Assembly (NCBI GenBank): GCA_900642245.1
Contig: CAAAJI010000006.1
Location: forward strand, 515,910 to 562,871
DNA length: 46,962 nt
Origin: Fragilaria radians
Lineage: Eukaryota > Bacillariophyta > Fragilariophyceae > Fragilariales > Fragilariaceae
Direction: 5' to 3'
Shown in pieces: positions 21,756-32,077 of this stretch. The notes under the pieces are model-generated. The model worked only from the letters and a program-made list of their open reading frames with translations. It searched no databases and was not told the DNA's origin. Within the stretch, counting starts at the first letter, position 1; the number at the start of each line of letters is the position of its first letter. The position numbers and the translations under genes are program-made.

Positions 21756-23129
21756 CTACAGAAAGTAAAGTCCATTCTTTCGGTACATCATGGAGTCATC
21801 CCATTCTTCTGATGTCAAGGGTTGTTCAGTACCTGGCTTGACACATCCACTAACATCCCAGATTTGATCCATTTCCTCTTCTTTCAAATTAAAGGAAAAC
21901 ACCTTTCTCAATTTCTGCATTCGAACTTGATGAAACTCTGTTTCCTTACAACTCAGGTCAAGAGGTATAACTAGACCTGAAACAAGGTCTTGTTGAAGAC
22001 ACCAACGAAGAGCCACAGCCTCAATAGATACGCGATACTTGAGAGCGAAATCCTGCAAAATTTCAATCAGGTTAGTTTGATAAGTTCGCCATAAATCCGA
22101 ATGTTTGGGTGTACATCTTTTGGACCAGGCTTGTAGTGTTGGCAGATTAAGCCTTTCTGACCGAGTTAGTTCGTACATATATGGCTCTCCCATTCGTAAA
22201 AAGCGGCTGGACAATAAGCCTCCAGCAAGTGGACTATCAACAACAATCTTTGTACCTGTATCTTTAGAGGCAGAACAAAATTCAGTATTGTAAACTTGGC
22301 AGGGATCCAAAATATTCATAGGAATTTGGTTTGAATCCAATTGAAATCCAAATTCATGTGCTTGACGCATGACCGATATTGGGAGTTGATGACCGACAAT
22401 CGATCGGATAAGTCCTTCCCGTTGCAATTCCGTCGCCATATCCAAGAACTCCATGAAATATGGGGACTTTGGATTGTATTGTATTTGAAGAGTATCTATG
22501 CATTCTGACCTAATTTCACGCAACGGAGCAAGAATAGCATCACGAGGACTTATAAGTAAGGATTCTGGAGTGCGAATTGTTGTTACAAGATTCACTTGGT
22601 TCATCACAGTTCTTGGCGTCTGTTCGTGTAGGACACGATAAAGCATCGTTTCGCCTCCTTGAAAGGTTGTGAATCCATTATCAATACATAGATGAAGGAA
22701 TGTCATGGTCTCATCATTAACTTGAGCACCAGTTAGATCCAATGAAATTCGACAAGTAGGTTTTGGAGCAAAAGAAGGAATTCCCAAATTTGTGTAACAA
22801 CCATCGGGAAGTGATCCTTCTAGATCTAGATTTTCATACCAAGGGACGTTTCGATCAACAGGATCTGTACTTCGTCTTCTAACTCCTGTCCAGAAATTAC
22901 ATTCTGCATTTATCCATTCTTCATCCTTTTGGGGGGATATCGACTGTTTTGAGATAGCGGTGCCTCGATTCTTTGGTGACATGGCAAACCGTGTTCTTTT
23001 GGTATCGATTTCATTTCGAATTGGATAATATGGTATAAATAAGAAACCATCGGTCCTACTTCGAATGATTGAAAGGAGGCAAATTACATATCTTTTCTTG
23101 CGCGTGAGGCTTATCTGGAGTTCTTTCAT
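21756..23129 (-). CDS. Aldo/keto reductase-fold protein, probably catalytically inactive
   Basis: A single exon of 457 residues. An internal ATG at 22982 (residue 50) is an alternative start; the first 49 residues include a hydrophobic patch and could be a targeting leader. The body resembles an AKR TIM barrel: CIDNGFTTFQGGE aligns with the strand-2 GITFFDTA block, VNLVTTIRT with the ITTK block, CIDTLQIQYNPKS with the DLLQIHWP block, then LQREGLIRSIVGHQ and IVVDSPLAGGLLSSRF (usual PLAGGLL), and VALRWCLQQDLVSGLVIPL. In this alignment the catalytic Asp, Tyr, Lys and His are all replaced (Gln, Met, Ile/Arg, Gln/Tyr). A non-catalytic or changed role is inferred. The 3' end is only 143 bases from the convergent prefoldin stop. 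Confidence 0.82.
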   Translation of the reverse strand: MKELQISLTRKKRYVICLLSIIRSRTDGFLFIPYYPIRNEIDTKRTRFAMSPKNRGTAISKQSISPQKDEEWINAECNFWTGVRRRSTDPVDRNVPWYENLDLEGSLPDGCYTNLGIPSFAPKPTCRISLDLTGAQVNDETMTFLHLCIDNGFTTFQGGETMLYRVLHEQTPRTVMNQVNLVTTIRTPESLLISPRDAILAPLREIRSECIDTLQIQYNPKSPYFMEFLDMATELQREGLIRSIVGHQLPISVMRQAHEFGFQLDSNQIPMNILDPCQVYNTEFCSASKDTGTKIVVDSPLAGGLLSSRFLRMGEPYMYELTRSERLNLPTLQAWSKRCTPKHSDLWRTYQTNLIEILQDFALKYRVSIEAVALRWCLQQDLVSGLVIPLDLSCKETEFHQVRMQKLRKVFSFNLKEEEMDQIWDVSGCVKPGTEQPLTSEEWDDSMMYRKNGLYFL

Positions 23130-23838
23130 TGTTAACTTTTGAGATGTTGATTGAACAAAAAAATCAGGTGATTTTGGAGTTGATGGTTCGTTCCGAAAAA
23201 AAACTGTATGTGGTCGTATCGTAGTGTTTTGTTAGCAACAACGACTACCGGTAGTGAAAGATTTCTATACTCATTAAAGAAGTACAATAAAATGAAAGTG
23301 GAGGACACGGCATAAGAAACGAAAACAAAGTGTTGCCGTTCAACTTCAATAAGGAATTGAGAATGGCAGAAGCAATAATCGTCTCACAAAACAATCACCC
23401 AAATGTTAGAATTGTTTGAGGCATATGTTTCATGGCCAAACAGATGCATCCTCAATGAAAGAATTGATTATTATTTCATTACATATACAACCAACAAGAA
23501 TTTTTTATTCAACAAAGGCAGCACAACAATTGAAAATGACACAGAAATATTGACTTGTAAAAATTTCTTCATCATAGTCTTATTGTCTTCTCATTCGTGT
23601 CTTTCCTAGTTACCTTCTCCATACTGACTTTCCTCTTTGTCTTTTCTGTAGTGTCATCTCCTATTGATGTTGAAGTAAAGTTGCTAATGGAGTACTAAGC
23701 ATGGGATCGAGGTATTTATCTAGTAAAATAACATTTATAAATTACCTGCTTTGAGTCAATAATGTCCATTACGCTACACATGGATAACTTGGCTTGCTTG
23801 AAATGAAATTTTCAACCGTACGCAACATTGCTTAAAGA
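23130..23838. other. Intergenic; AKR-like gene promoter and DUF1445 gene 3' flank
   Basis: Holds the upstream region of the minus-strand AKR-like gene (right after 23129) and the 3' UTR of the DUF1445 gene. No gene or repeat recognised. Confidence 0.45.
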
Positions 23839-25059
23839 TCAGGGTACCACATTACTTGGCAGGTCTGTCACAAACATGTAACCGGCTGAATGAGTGATGG
23901 CAAATGGAATCTTGCTGTCCATCAAAACTGATTGGGGAGTGACTCCACATGCATGAAAAACTGGTAATTCGTCTTCACGAAGATCGATGGGCTCGCCCCA
24001 GTCTGGTTTGTTCAAATCTGTAATTCCAATTGCCAAAGGATTTCCAACACATACGGGACTTCCGTGGGCATGTGGATATTGCGAAGTTATTTCAACTTCC
24101 TTGGCGATGTCCAGAGCTTTAATGGGTTTCATTGATACTACCATGTTACCCGAGAGCGATCCTGCAGTTCGACATGGAAGATTCGAACGGTACATGGGTA
24201 CATTCTTACCAACCTCAGCGGAACGAAGGGGGATTCCACCTTCCAAAAAAGCACCGTCATAGGAAAAGCTACAGCCAATCAGAAAGGCAACTGAGTTCTC
24301 TGGCCAATATGCTGTTACATCATTAACTTCTTTTTCTAGTTTTCCATCTCTATATATCGCATACCTTAAGAATTCAATAAATGACAAGAGTTAGGAAAGG
24401 AACAATGATGGATTGACGCATTTGATGGAAACTCACTTAGGAATATCAGTTCGAAGGTCTGCCCCCAATGCAACTCCTAGAGGATATGGAGATCCTACAT
24501 CACAAACTTCAATTAATGGACAAGCCTTCTTGTTTCGTTGACAAAATAAGAGAAAGTCATAAGCATGCTGTCCCTGGGGGAGAACGACCAAGTTGCATTG
24601 AAGATATCCAGGGCATTGGCCATTCGTTGGCTTAGTAAACAGCCCTTGTCTAACTTGTAACCGAAAATTCTGAGAGGGAAGTCCTTCCTTAAGTTTTGGA
24701 GCATCAAACCAACTTGTGGGAGCATGCGCATGGATGCAAGACGCAGATGAAGCTTCAGGGGAAGAAACTGCATGTTTGGTTTCATCCATATTTACTTGTT
24801 CAGAATTGAGAGACTGAGGTGCTACCCAGTCGTCAGGGTTGAATATATTCATCACAGCAGCAGACGCTAACAGAGCTTTCATTTCAGTATCTTGGGGTCT
24901 CAAATTTAACTCTCGTAGTACAGCGCGTAATTGGTCGAGTTCCGAAGATGTGAATGTATTTGCAGGCGATCCTTCTTGTGGCTGACATTCCGGAAGAGCC
25001 TCCCTGAAAAGATGAATACGTTGAGATCGACCATCTTCTTTCGATGAAATATCACTCAT
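23839..25059 (-). CDS. DUF1445 family hydro-lyase (D-glutamate cyclase-like)
   Basis: Two exons (25059-24437, 24364-23839; 72-nt GTGAGT intron) give 382 residues, starting at the first ATG (MSDISSKEDGR). After a non-conserved N-terminal part the DUF1445 core is strongly conserved: CPGYLQCNLVVLPQ, YDFLLFCQRNKKACPLIEV, GADLRTDIPKYAIYRDG, VAFLIGCSFSYDGAFLEGGI, NVPMYRSNLPC, VVSMKPI, HGSPVCVGNP, VFHACGVTPQSVLMDS, PFAITHSAGYMFVTD. Bacterial members are annotated as hydro-lyases. The vertebrate mitochondrial protein DGLUCY uses this domain to convert D-glutamate to 5-oxo-D-proline but adds a DUF4392 domain, absent here. No clear transit peptide, so cytosolic location is likely. Activity on D-glutamate is inference. 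Confidence 0.93.
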
Positions 25060-25892
25060 TATCAAAGCGTGATGAGAAATCGAAAAATCAGCTTCTGTTT
25101 GCTCAGAACGATTTCTATGACAATCAACAGATGCTTTAAAAGTCCATACGTGAGAAAATAAAACGTATTTTTAAGAAAACAATCATTATTAAAGGCATAT
25201 CTTTGAATAGCTTGTTGATGGTACTTACTGATCGAAGGTCTTCAAGACGTGAGTCTATGCGACGAAGGACAAAGTTGTAGTTCGTGTCTCATACTTCATG
25301 AGAAAGTCGACCTCTTACGACAAATTCCATGAATTGTCACAACCTTCACTGAACTATTGTACTGCTACAGATGCCATCACTTTTCCAAGTCGAGTATTGT
25401 TAAGTACAGTATACAGCATAAATGCTTATTCCGGAAGCGCCATCAATCATTGAATGACAGGTTCTTTTTAGATTGTTAGCTTATTTCTGTGGTTGGAAGG
25501 GGAAGCTCAGATAATTTATGATTCTGACTTGTGAAATATTATTTGCTATTACAAGTTAGCACGGTTGGTATATGAAATATTATTTTACAAATATGATATT
25601 AGAACAGACAGCTCAATGTATAGAAAGAAAATTTAACATTTGCACTTCGATCATATGACCTTTGCCAATTAAATTGGCAATGACTTTAAAGGTTGATAAC
25701 AAAGTAGAAAAGGCTGAGAACGCAACCAGAGAGTTGAGGAGTAATCCAAACATATTGCAGTATGCTATTTTTGTCCTTTTGTGCAAAATCCAAACTTCAA
25801 AGAAGAAAAGGAAGTATTATTTATTGTGCTTTGAACCCACAAACCTCAGAGTAGTTTACCTTAAGATATACTTTAGGAACATAGATTATTTT
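25060..25892. other. Intergenic; promoter side of DUF1445 gene
   Basis: Upstream of the minus-strand DUF1445 gene and left of the gypsy block. AT-rich, with no protein-like frame other than chance. Confidence 0.45.
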
Positions 25893-26202
25893 AACTTAAT
25901 CAGCTTGACTAGACAAAGAGGCCCATCAACAATTATTCAATGCACTAAAGAAACCTTAGGCTAACCAAAGGTTAACTAATTAAACTAACAGTTAAATAGG
26001 ACTAACCAAAAATAGATCTTTTTCAAATGCCAAAGTGCGCTCAAGACTCAATGGAAACTTTAGTAATCAAGATTGAGTGAGAGGAAGGATTCAGTCAGTT
26101 ACCCTCTACAACAAAAAATTATGAAAATTAAATGCATTACACTTCTTTCACCTCTGTCACATTAGGATACTTTCTACAGGCCTACTCGCTGGCATAGTGC
26201 AT
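25893..26202 (+). repeat. 5' LTR-like repeat of gypsy remnant A
   Basis: About 310 bp sharing long similarity with 28797-29110. The shared part begins around CTTAATCAGCTTGACTAGAC and ends around GGCATAGTGCATT. A gag-like frame starts straight after it, as expected next to a 5' LTR. Exact ends and a target-site duplication were not established. Confidence 0.65.
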
Positions 26203-28796
26203 TACAAAGAGAAGATAAAAATTTTACCGTTTAAGGAGCTCTTTTGGAAGATTAAGATACAACAACAAAAGGAGATGTTAAGAATGCATACAAATATTCC
26301 ATGACATGCTGAGAAACTTGGAGGAAATCTGGACCCAGAACTCTATAGCGTGTGGCACTGAAAGGGCCGCTACTGCAATTGCGTTTCGTTTGAGACAGCC
26401 CTCCAAGATGCCAGGACAAAAGAATAGGATCAGACAATTTCAATCAGTGTAGAAAATGTCAACCAAGCTTTGAATGAGACAGTTTTTCCGCGTTGTGCAT
26501 CGGAAACTCAGCAACTTTGGATGAACAGAAAGATGTTTAAACCAGTAGAGTTGTCCACAAGGTAATGTCAGTTCAAATCATCAGCACACCAAAACATAAA
26601 TCTAAATAGAAAGTCAACTACACCTCAGATGTGAGTCCTGAGGAAATAGAGTACCAGAATAAACTCAAATGGTTGAAGGACCATGGAGAGTTGACTAGAG
26701 GATAAGGCAACAATCCAGGAGAAGAAGCTGAAGTAAGATGGGAAAATGCCTCAATTCCAATGCAACAAGTTGACAAATCAACAGAAGAGTTGGAACAAGA
26801 AGTATTGTTTGCTCAAGACCCTTTAACCATAGATACTGAAAGAATTCAGAACATAGTCGACAGTAAAAGCTGCCCTGTCAACTTTAAAAAGATTGCTGCC
26901 GCTTGTTAAATACTGCTCAACAAGAAAGTTTGCATAAGCTGCAAAAACCCTTGCACATTTGTTTGATTGAACACTGGGAAATCGTAAAACAGATCCAGTT
27001 GACTTGGAACTAAAAGAAAATAATGAAAAACTGTCTCATCAAAGACCATATCCAGTTCCACACCCTCAAGAGTAACAACTAAAAGACGTTCAACAACCTG
27101 TTGACTTTAGAGTTTTACGAAAAATGAACAGATCTGAATGGGCATGCCCCATTTTTACTATTACTAAACCAGACAAACCCTTAAAGTTTCTAGCCAATTT
27201 AAGAGAACTAAACTGAGGAGTAGGATCCACTATAAAAAGTGGAAGCCATAATGAAAGTAGACACTCCAAAGACTAGAAAACAGTTAAGCAGCTTCATAGG
27301 AATGGTTAACTATGTTACGGATATGTGGCCTCAAAGGTCACAACTATTAGCACAACTATCTTCCCTAACCTGTCTACGATAAAATGGGAGTTAACCAAAC
27401 CATGTCAAAACTCTTTTGAGGACTTTAAAAGGGGAATAGCAAAGGAAACACTGCTTGCATATCCAAACTCCAACAAAGCATTTGAAATACATACAGATGT
27501 GAGCAAAGTCCAGTATCACAAGAAGGAAGACCTGTGGATTTCTATAGCAGAAGATTAATCCCAGCACAGACCCAGTATACTGCAACAGAAAGAGAATTAC
27601 TATCAATGGTAAAAACACTTGAAGAGTTTAGAAACATTCTTTTAGGACAGCAAGTAATAGTCCACACAGATCATGCAAATCTGACTCAGAAAACAAGAAC
27701 ACAGAGAAATATGACTGTCACCCCTGTCATATGAACATTTGTTGGAAATAGCACAATATCGACATTGAAAGAATGAACTTTATAAAAATACCAGTAAGTA
27801 TAAATTAAAAGACTTCATGGGGGAAGGAAAATATATCACTTATATGCTACAAAGACAGAATAGTAGTTCCAAAACAGTCACAAGAAAATGTAATTGATTG
27901 GTACCACATGACCATGTGTCACGCGGGAATAAATAAAACAAAAGAAACTATTTCTCAACACTTATTTTGCCCAAGATGAGGGTCCAGATCACAAACAATG
28001 TGCAGACATGCCCTTATTGCCAAAGAAGCAAACGCAAAGTTAAAAAGTATGGATGGCTATCACCAAAGGAAGCAGAAGCACTCACTTGGGACGACGTGTG
28101 TATTGACTCAATAGGACCATACACAATCCGTAGAAAGGAAAAAATGATCTCAAATGCAAATGTGGCACAATGATTGACCCAGCAACTGGTTGGTTTGAAA
28201 TATTCCAGTATAATGATAAGAAATCTATCACAGTAGCTAACATAGCCGAACAAGAATGGTTCTCAAGATATTCTTGGCCAACTCAGATGACTTATGAAAG
28301 ATGTAGTGAGTTTATTGGCCAAGACTTCCAGTCCATGATAAAAGTGGCTATGGAATAAAAGGAAAACCAATGAAATGGCTAGAAATCCACAAGTTAATTT
28401 GATAGTGGAAAGGGTTCACCAAGTTATTGGGAACATCACCTAAACATTTGAGTTAGAAGATAAATACCTGGATGAAGACAATCCTTAGAAGGAACCTTAA
28501 GTGCAACTGCTTTTGCAGTTAGATCAACCTTTCATACTGGCCTTTAGAGTACGCCAGGAAAGCTTGTGTTTGGAAGAGGCATGATCTTTCACATACAGCA
28601 CATAGCCAATTTGGAAAATATTAAACAAAGAAAACAAAGTTCAATAGATCTCAATAATAAAAGAGAAATGCCAAGCGTGACATATCTCCCGTGTAGGAGA
28701 CAAGGATCTATTGAATAAAGGGACAGAAAACAAGCATGAATCCCAGTGCTTTGGTCCATTTGATACCAGGCAAGTCAATGATAATGGGACAGTGTG

Positions 28797-29110
28797 CCTT
28801 AAGCAGTTTGGCTAGACAAAGAGGCCAATCAACAATTATTCACTGCACTAAAGAAACCTTAGGCTAACCAAAGGTTAACTAATTAAGCTAACAGTGCACT
28901 TAAATTGGACTAACCGAAAATTGATCTTTTACAATTTCCAAAGTGCACTCAAGATTCAATGGAAATTTCAGTAATCAAGATTGAATGAGAGGAAGGATTC
29001 AATCAGTCACCCTCTACAACAAAAAATTATGAAAATTAATATAATTACACCTCTTTCACCTATACCATATTAGGATACTTTCTACAGGCCTAATCGGTAG
29101 CATAGTGCAT
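28797..29110 (+). repeat. 3' LTR-like repeat of gypsy remnant A
   Basis: Matches 25893-26202 with perhaps 10% mismatch by eye. It follows directly on the integrase tail (QVNDNGTVCLKQ). A matching repeat lies at about 33583-33857 in the second block, minus a 40-bp internal piece. Confidence 0.65.
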
Positions 29111-29430
29111 TTTTAATTTATAGTATCTATAGGCTACTTAAGAAGATAATGATTACACAGTTTAAGGACCTCCTATGGAAGATTAAGATCCAACAATGAA
29201 AGGAGACGCTAATCATGCATACAAAGATTACAACAGTCAAAAAATTGAATAATTTGCTTCCTGTTCTCCCATTGATTCCTCAGAAGACAATAAAGATGAA
29301 AGAAGAAAAAGGGAAATTTAATGCAGTTTACTTCTACGACTAAAAATTATTAAAATTAATTAAATTACACTTCTATCATATATACCACATTAGGATACTT
29401 TTTACAGGTCTAATCAGTTGCATCGTGCGA
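29111..29430 (+). mobile_element. Gypsy gag-start scrap plus second LTR 3' end
   Basis: After the LTR-like repeat the sequence again enters the gag start (FKDLLWKIKIQQ near 29160), then within about 230 bp returns to an LTR 3' end (TTAGGATACTTTTTACAGGT near 29391, ending CATCGTGC). This looks like the remains of another copy of the same family, internally deleted and joined tail to tail with remnant A. The equivalent piece in the second block is about 33858-34180. Confidence 0.6.
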
Positions 29431-30066
29431 TTGAACTTAAACGAACTTTATTGTTTTACAAGTTGTATGGATTGACTTGGACCAGCAGTAGATGCCAATA
29501 TTTAACCGCGCAGCATCTAAAATGTTTTTATTATCCAACAGTTATTTGTTTCACTAGGTAAGGTAGGAAATGGATGCAAATAACATGCACGATGAGAACC
29601 CTCTGCCAGCTATTAAACTAGATAGAGATAGAACACTTAACCTGATGCAGCTGTTTAGGGATGTTTAGACGTAAACAACTCTTCAATTAAAAGCAATCCT
29701 ATATTTTACCTAATTTGACTTATTAAAAAGTATTTTTTATCTCACCAAGATGTAGAAGAACTGAGTTAGTGACGTTTAACTTATATTAGTTAGGAATGAA
29801 TTAGTATATAACGGTTTTCTCCTAACCCCTAACTGGGAAGTCTAAAATAGATTCCTCAACCTAAGATTCCAAAAAATGTGTTTCTCTGAAAGCCTACGTG
29901 GCCATTTCAGTACAAATACATATGATTTTTCTTCCAATCGTGTACGTCAATAAGAGGATGATGCGTAGTCTAGCGACGTACTAAGATTCGAACCTAACTT
30001 CTATGACGTTTGCTTACCAAGAAAAAAACTCAAAGCTCCCAAATTAATTCTGCAGAAACTTCGACA
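29431..30066. other. Upstream region of metallophosphoesterase copy 1
   Basis: No gene. Closely similar to 34181-34809, with scattered single-base differences. It should contain the promoter of copy 1. A TGACGT-like ACGACGTACT lies about 95 bases upstream of the ATG, but I cannot tell whether it matters. Confidence 0.5.
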
Positions 30067-31827
30067 ATGGTTAGATTCTGCTCTGTGCTCTTACTTCTGA
30101 CCTACAGTCCTGCGGTGGCATTTACTACAATCAAGCCACGTGCCTCTCTGCGCTCTCTTCAAGCCGTAGAGGATGAATTTTTAGTCGGAATCTTGGGTGA
30201 TTTGCATATCGACCCCCGTAAGATGGAAGACTATTACACTGGAAGGGAACAATGGTTACCCATATTTGAAGAAGCTAAGGGGTCCCACGGTAACGTTGCC
30301 CTTGTTTCACTCGGGGACTTGGGAGAGTCAAAGTCTGTAAGACCAGAGGAGACATCCGAGCTCTTTGCAGGAACTACAGAATGCCACGAAATGGCTGCTG
30401 AATTCTTGGGATCCTTCGGAGTGCCGTATGAGGTTGTCGGTGGCAACCACGGTGAGTAGATCCTCTTTAATACTCTAATGTTCACATTCTGGATTCTAAT
30501 ACTCTCTTTGTTCTTAAAAGATCTCGAGGGAATCGATGAATTTTCCACGGATGAAGCAAACTTGGAAATGTTTCTGAGGGTACACAACAAACCAGCACCT
30601 CATTTCAGTCGCCTTATCGCGGAAAAGACTCTTCTTGTTGGTTTAACATCAACTGTCTTCCGTTCTGCAAAATATACTTCTCACGAGGTGACCATCGACC
30701 AAGAGCAGCTCAAATGGTTTGAAGATACGGTAAAATCACATCCTGCAGCGGATGGTTGGAAAATCTTTGTATTTACACATGCACCCCCAAACGGAAGCGG
30801 CCTTAGAGTCCTCCAAGAAAATCACGTTGTCAACGGATGCTGCTGGTTGAATCACTCCAATGATAAGGAATGCCGCAAATTCATTGAATTGGTTAGAGAA
30901 AATCGCTGTATCAAGGGATGGTTTTCGGGACACTTTCATTTGGGACAAGATTATCAAGACTCTATCACCTTTCCGACAATCGATCCAGCTGTCGGTCCAT
31001 ATCCGAACCGGGGAAGTTGCACATTCGCACAAACTTCAGTTATGAGAGGTGGCACATCGAGAGATTCAAGACAGCAATCTCGCCTTCTACGTGGAAACAA
31101 GGATGGCTTTGAGATTTGCACCGTTGACCACAAAAATGGAGGAAAGGTTCGTGTAGATGCTTCCATAACCTACCGCGATGACAGTCATGAAGTTGGTGTT
31201 TATACACACGAGGATATTGCATACAAGCACGACAAGTTCTTCAAGGTGTACCAACCATGCGCCGGTGATGCCCTACATGCACCTGATAGTGGCCTGATTC
31301 AGTACAAAGATAACCTCATTCTTGAGTCTAACATTTCAAAGGAATCAGTAGCATGGTGGTACCTTGCTTGCGGTCGTGTTCTAGGAATGTTGAATGGAAT
31401 GTTGATCGAATACGACCCATCAACTCTAGCCCCTCTTGGTCTTGTTGTTGGTGCAGATGAATTAGTAGGTAAGAGAATTGCAGTTATTGATTCAGGAATA
31501 GATGGAGAGTGTGCCATTTCGGACGATGTAGGAATGGAGGGTGCCGACTGTAGTGAAGCTGAGGCGCGTGAACAGGCAGTCATCTTGTTTGACGAGAACG
31601 ATGGCAGTGTAACAGTTGTCCAACCTAACGAAGATGGCTCTTATTGGAGAAAAATAGTTAGAAACAAGATGGTCCGTATGAAGGAAGTCCGTCGTGAAAA
31701 GGCTGCAAAGGTATTTGCAAAGAGTGTATTGAAAACAGACACACCATCTGTCGTGTCCTCTTGGGGTCCTTACACTTCTACATCTGGCACAGCAAAAAAA
31801 ACCGGTGTAGTAGGTCTTACTGTATAA
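30067..31827 (+). CDS. Calcineurin-like metallophosphoesterase, plastid-targeted (copy 1)
   Basis: Two exons (30067-30451, 30521-31827; 69-nt GTGAGT/AAAAG intron) give 563 residues. The first ATG gives a signal peptide (CSVLLLLTYSPAVA) followed by Phe19, then a basic segment (TTIKPRASLRS): the diatom plastid presequence. The phosphoesterase motifs occur in order: GDLH (residues 44-47), SLGDLGESK (81-89), GNHD (126-129, split by the intron), FVFTHAPP and GWFSGHFHLG. These are the usual metal ligands, so a two-metal hydrolase active on phosphate esters is likely; substrate unknown. The C-terminal 250 residues beyond GHFH are long for the family and not recognised. Copy 2 at 34810 differs by one residue (Leu9 to Phe). 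See the findings on possible false duplication. Confidence 0.92.
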
Positions 31828-32057
31828 GAAGAAATACAGAGATGTCTAGAATAACTTAAAGGTCTCAACAAATCATGCATGATATTAAGTAGCAAATTAA
31901 TGATAGCAATTAGTTGAATCAATATCGATAACATGTAGTATCTTGTTAAAGCTCTTGAAAGGAACAATTTCATACAAACTGACAAGGATTATCTTCAATG
32001 CCTGCATACCTGACAAAGATTCGAGGATGATCAAACAGAGTCATCGTAAATGCCCGG
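31828..32057. other. 3' flank of metallophosphoesterase copy 1, ending at the gap
   Basis: Appears base-for-base identical to 36570-36799 and stops abruptly at the run of N after ATGCCCGG. In copy 2 the same sequence continues without a break (AAACTACGGACTC...). Confidence 0.85.
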
Positions 32058-32077
32058 NNNNNNNNNNNNNNNNNNNN
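32058..32077. other. Assembly gap (20 N)
   Basis: Exactly 20 N, a typical placeholder of unknown true size. The bases to its left match copy 2 of the duplicated block at 36799; those to its right match the interior of the gypsy LTR at about 26150 and 29060. Confidence 0.99.

Larger units (their letters stand above)
25893..29110 (+). mobile_element. Ty3/gypsy LTR retrotransposon remnant A
   Basis: Two LTR-like direct repeats (about 25893-26202 and 28797-29110) flank a decayed internal region read on the plus strand. In order: a gag scrap (FKELFWKIKIQQ near 26225, then AEKLGGNLDPELY); RT start (RPYPVPHPQE, WACPIFTITKPDKPLKFLANLREL, 27040-27215); a jump that deletes the RT palm with its catalytic YxDD; RT-RNase H (SSFIGMVNYV, TLLAYPNSNKAFEIHTDVSK, FYSRRLIPAQTQYTATEREL, VIVHTDHANLTQKTRTQ, to 27740); integrase zinc finger (WYHMTMCHAG then TCPYCQRSKRK, 27900-28030); and integrase core (WDDVCIDSIGPYTIR, MIDPATGWFEIFQYNDKK, SEFIGQDFQSMI, to 28350). 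Many stops and shifts. It cannot encode its own mobility. Confidence 0.88.
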
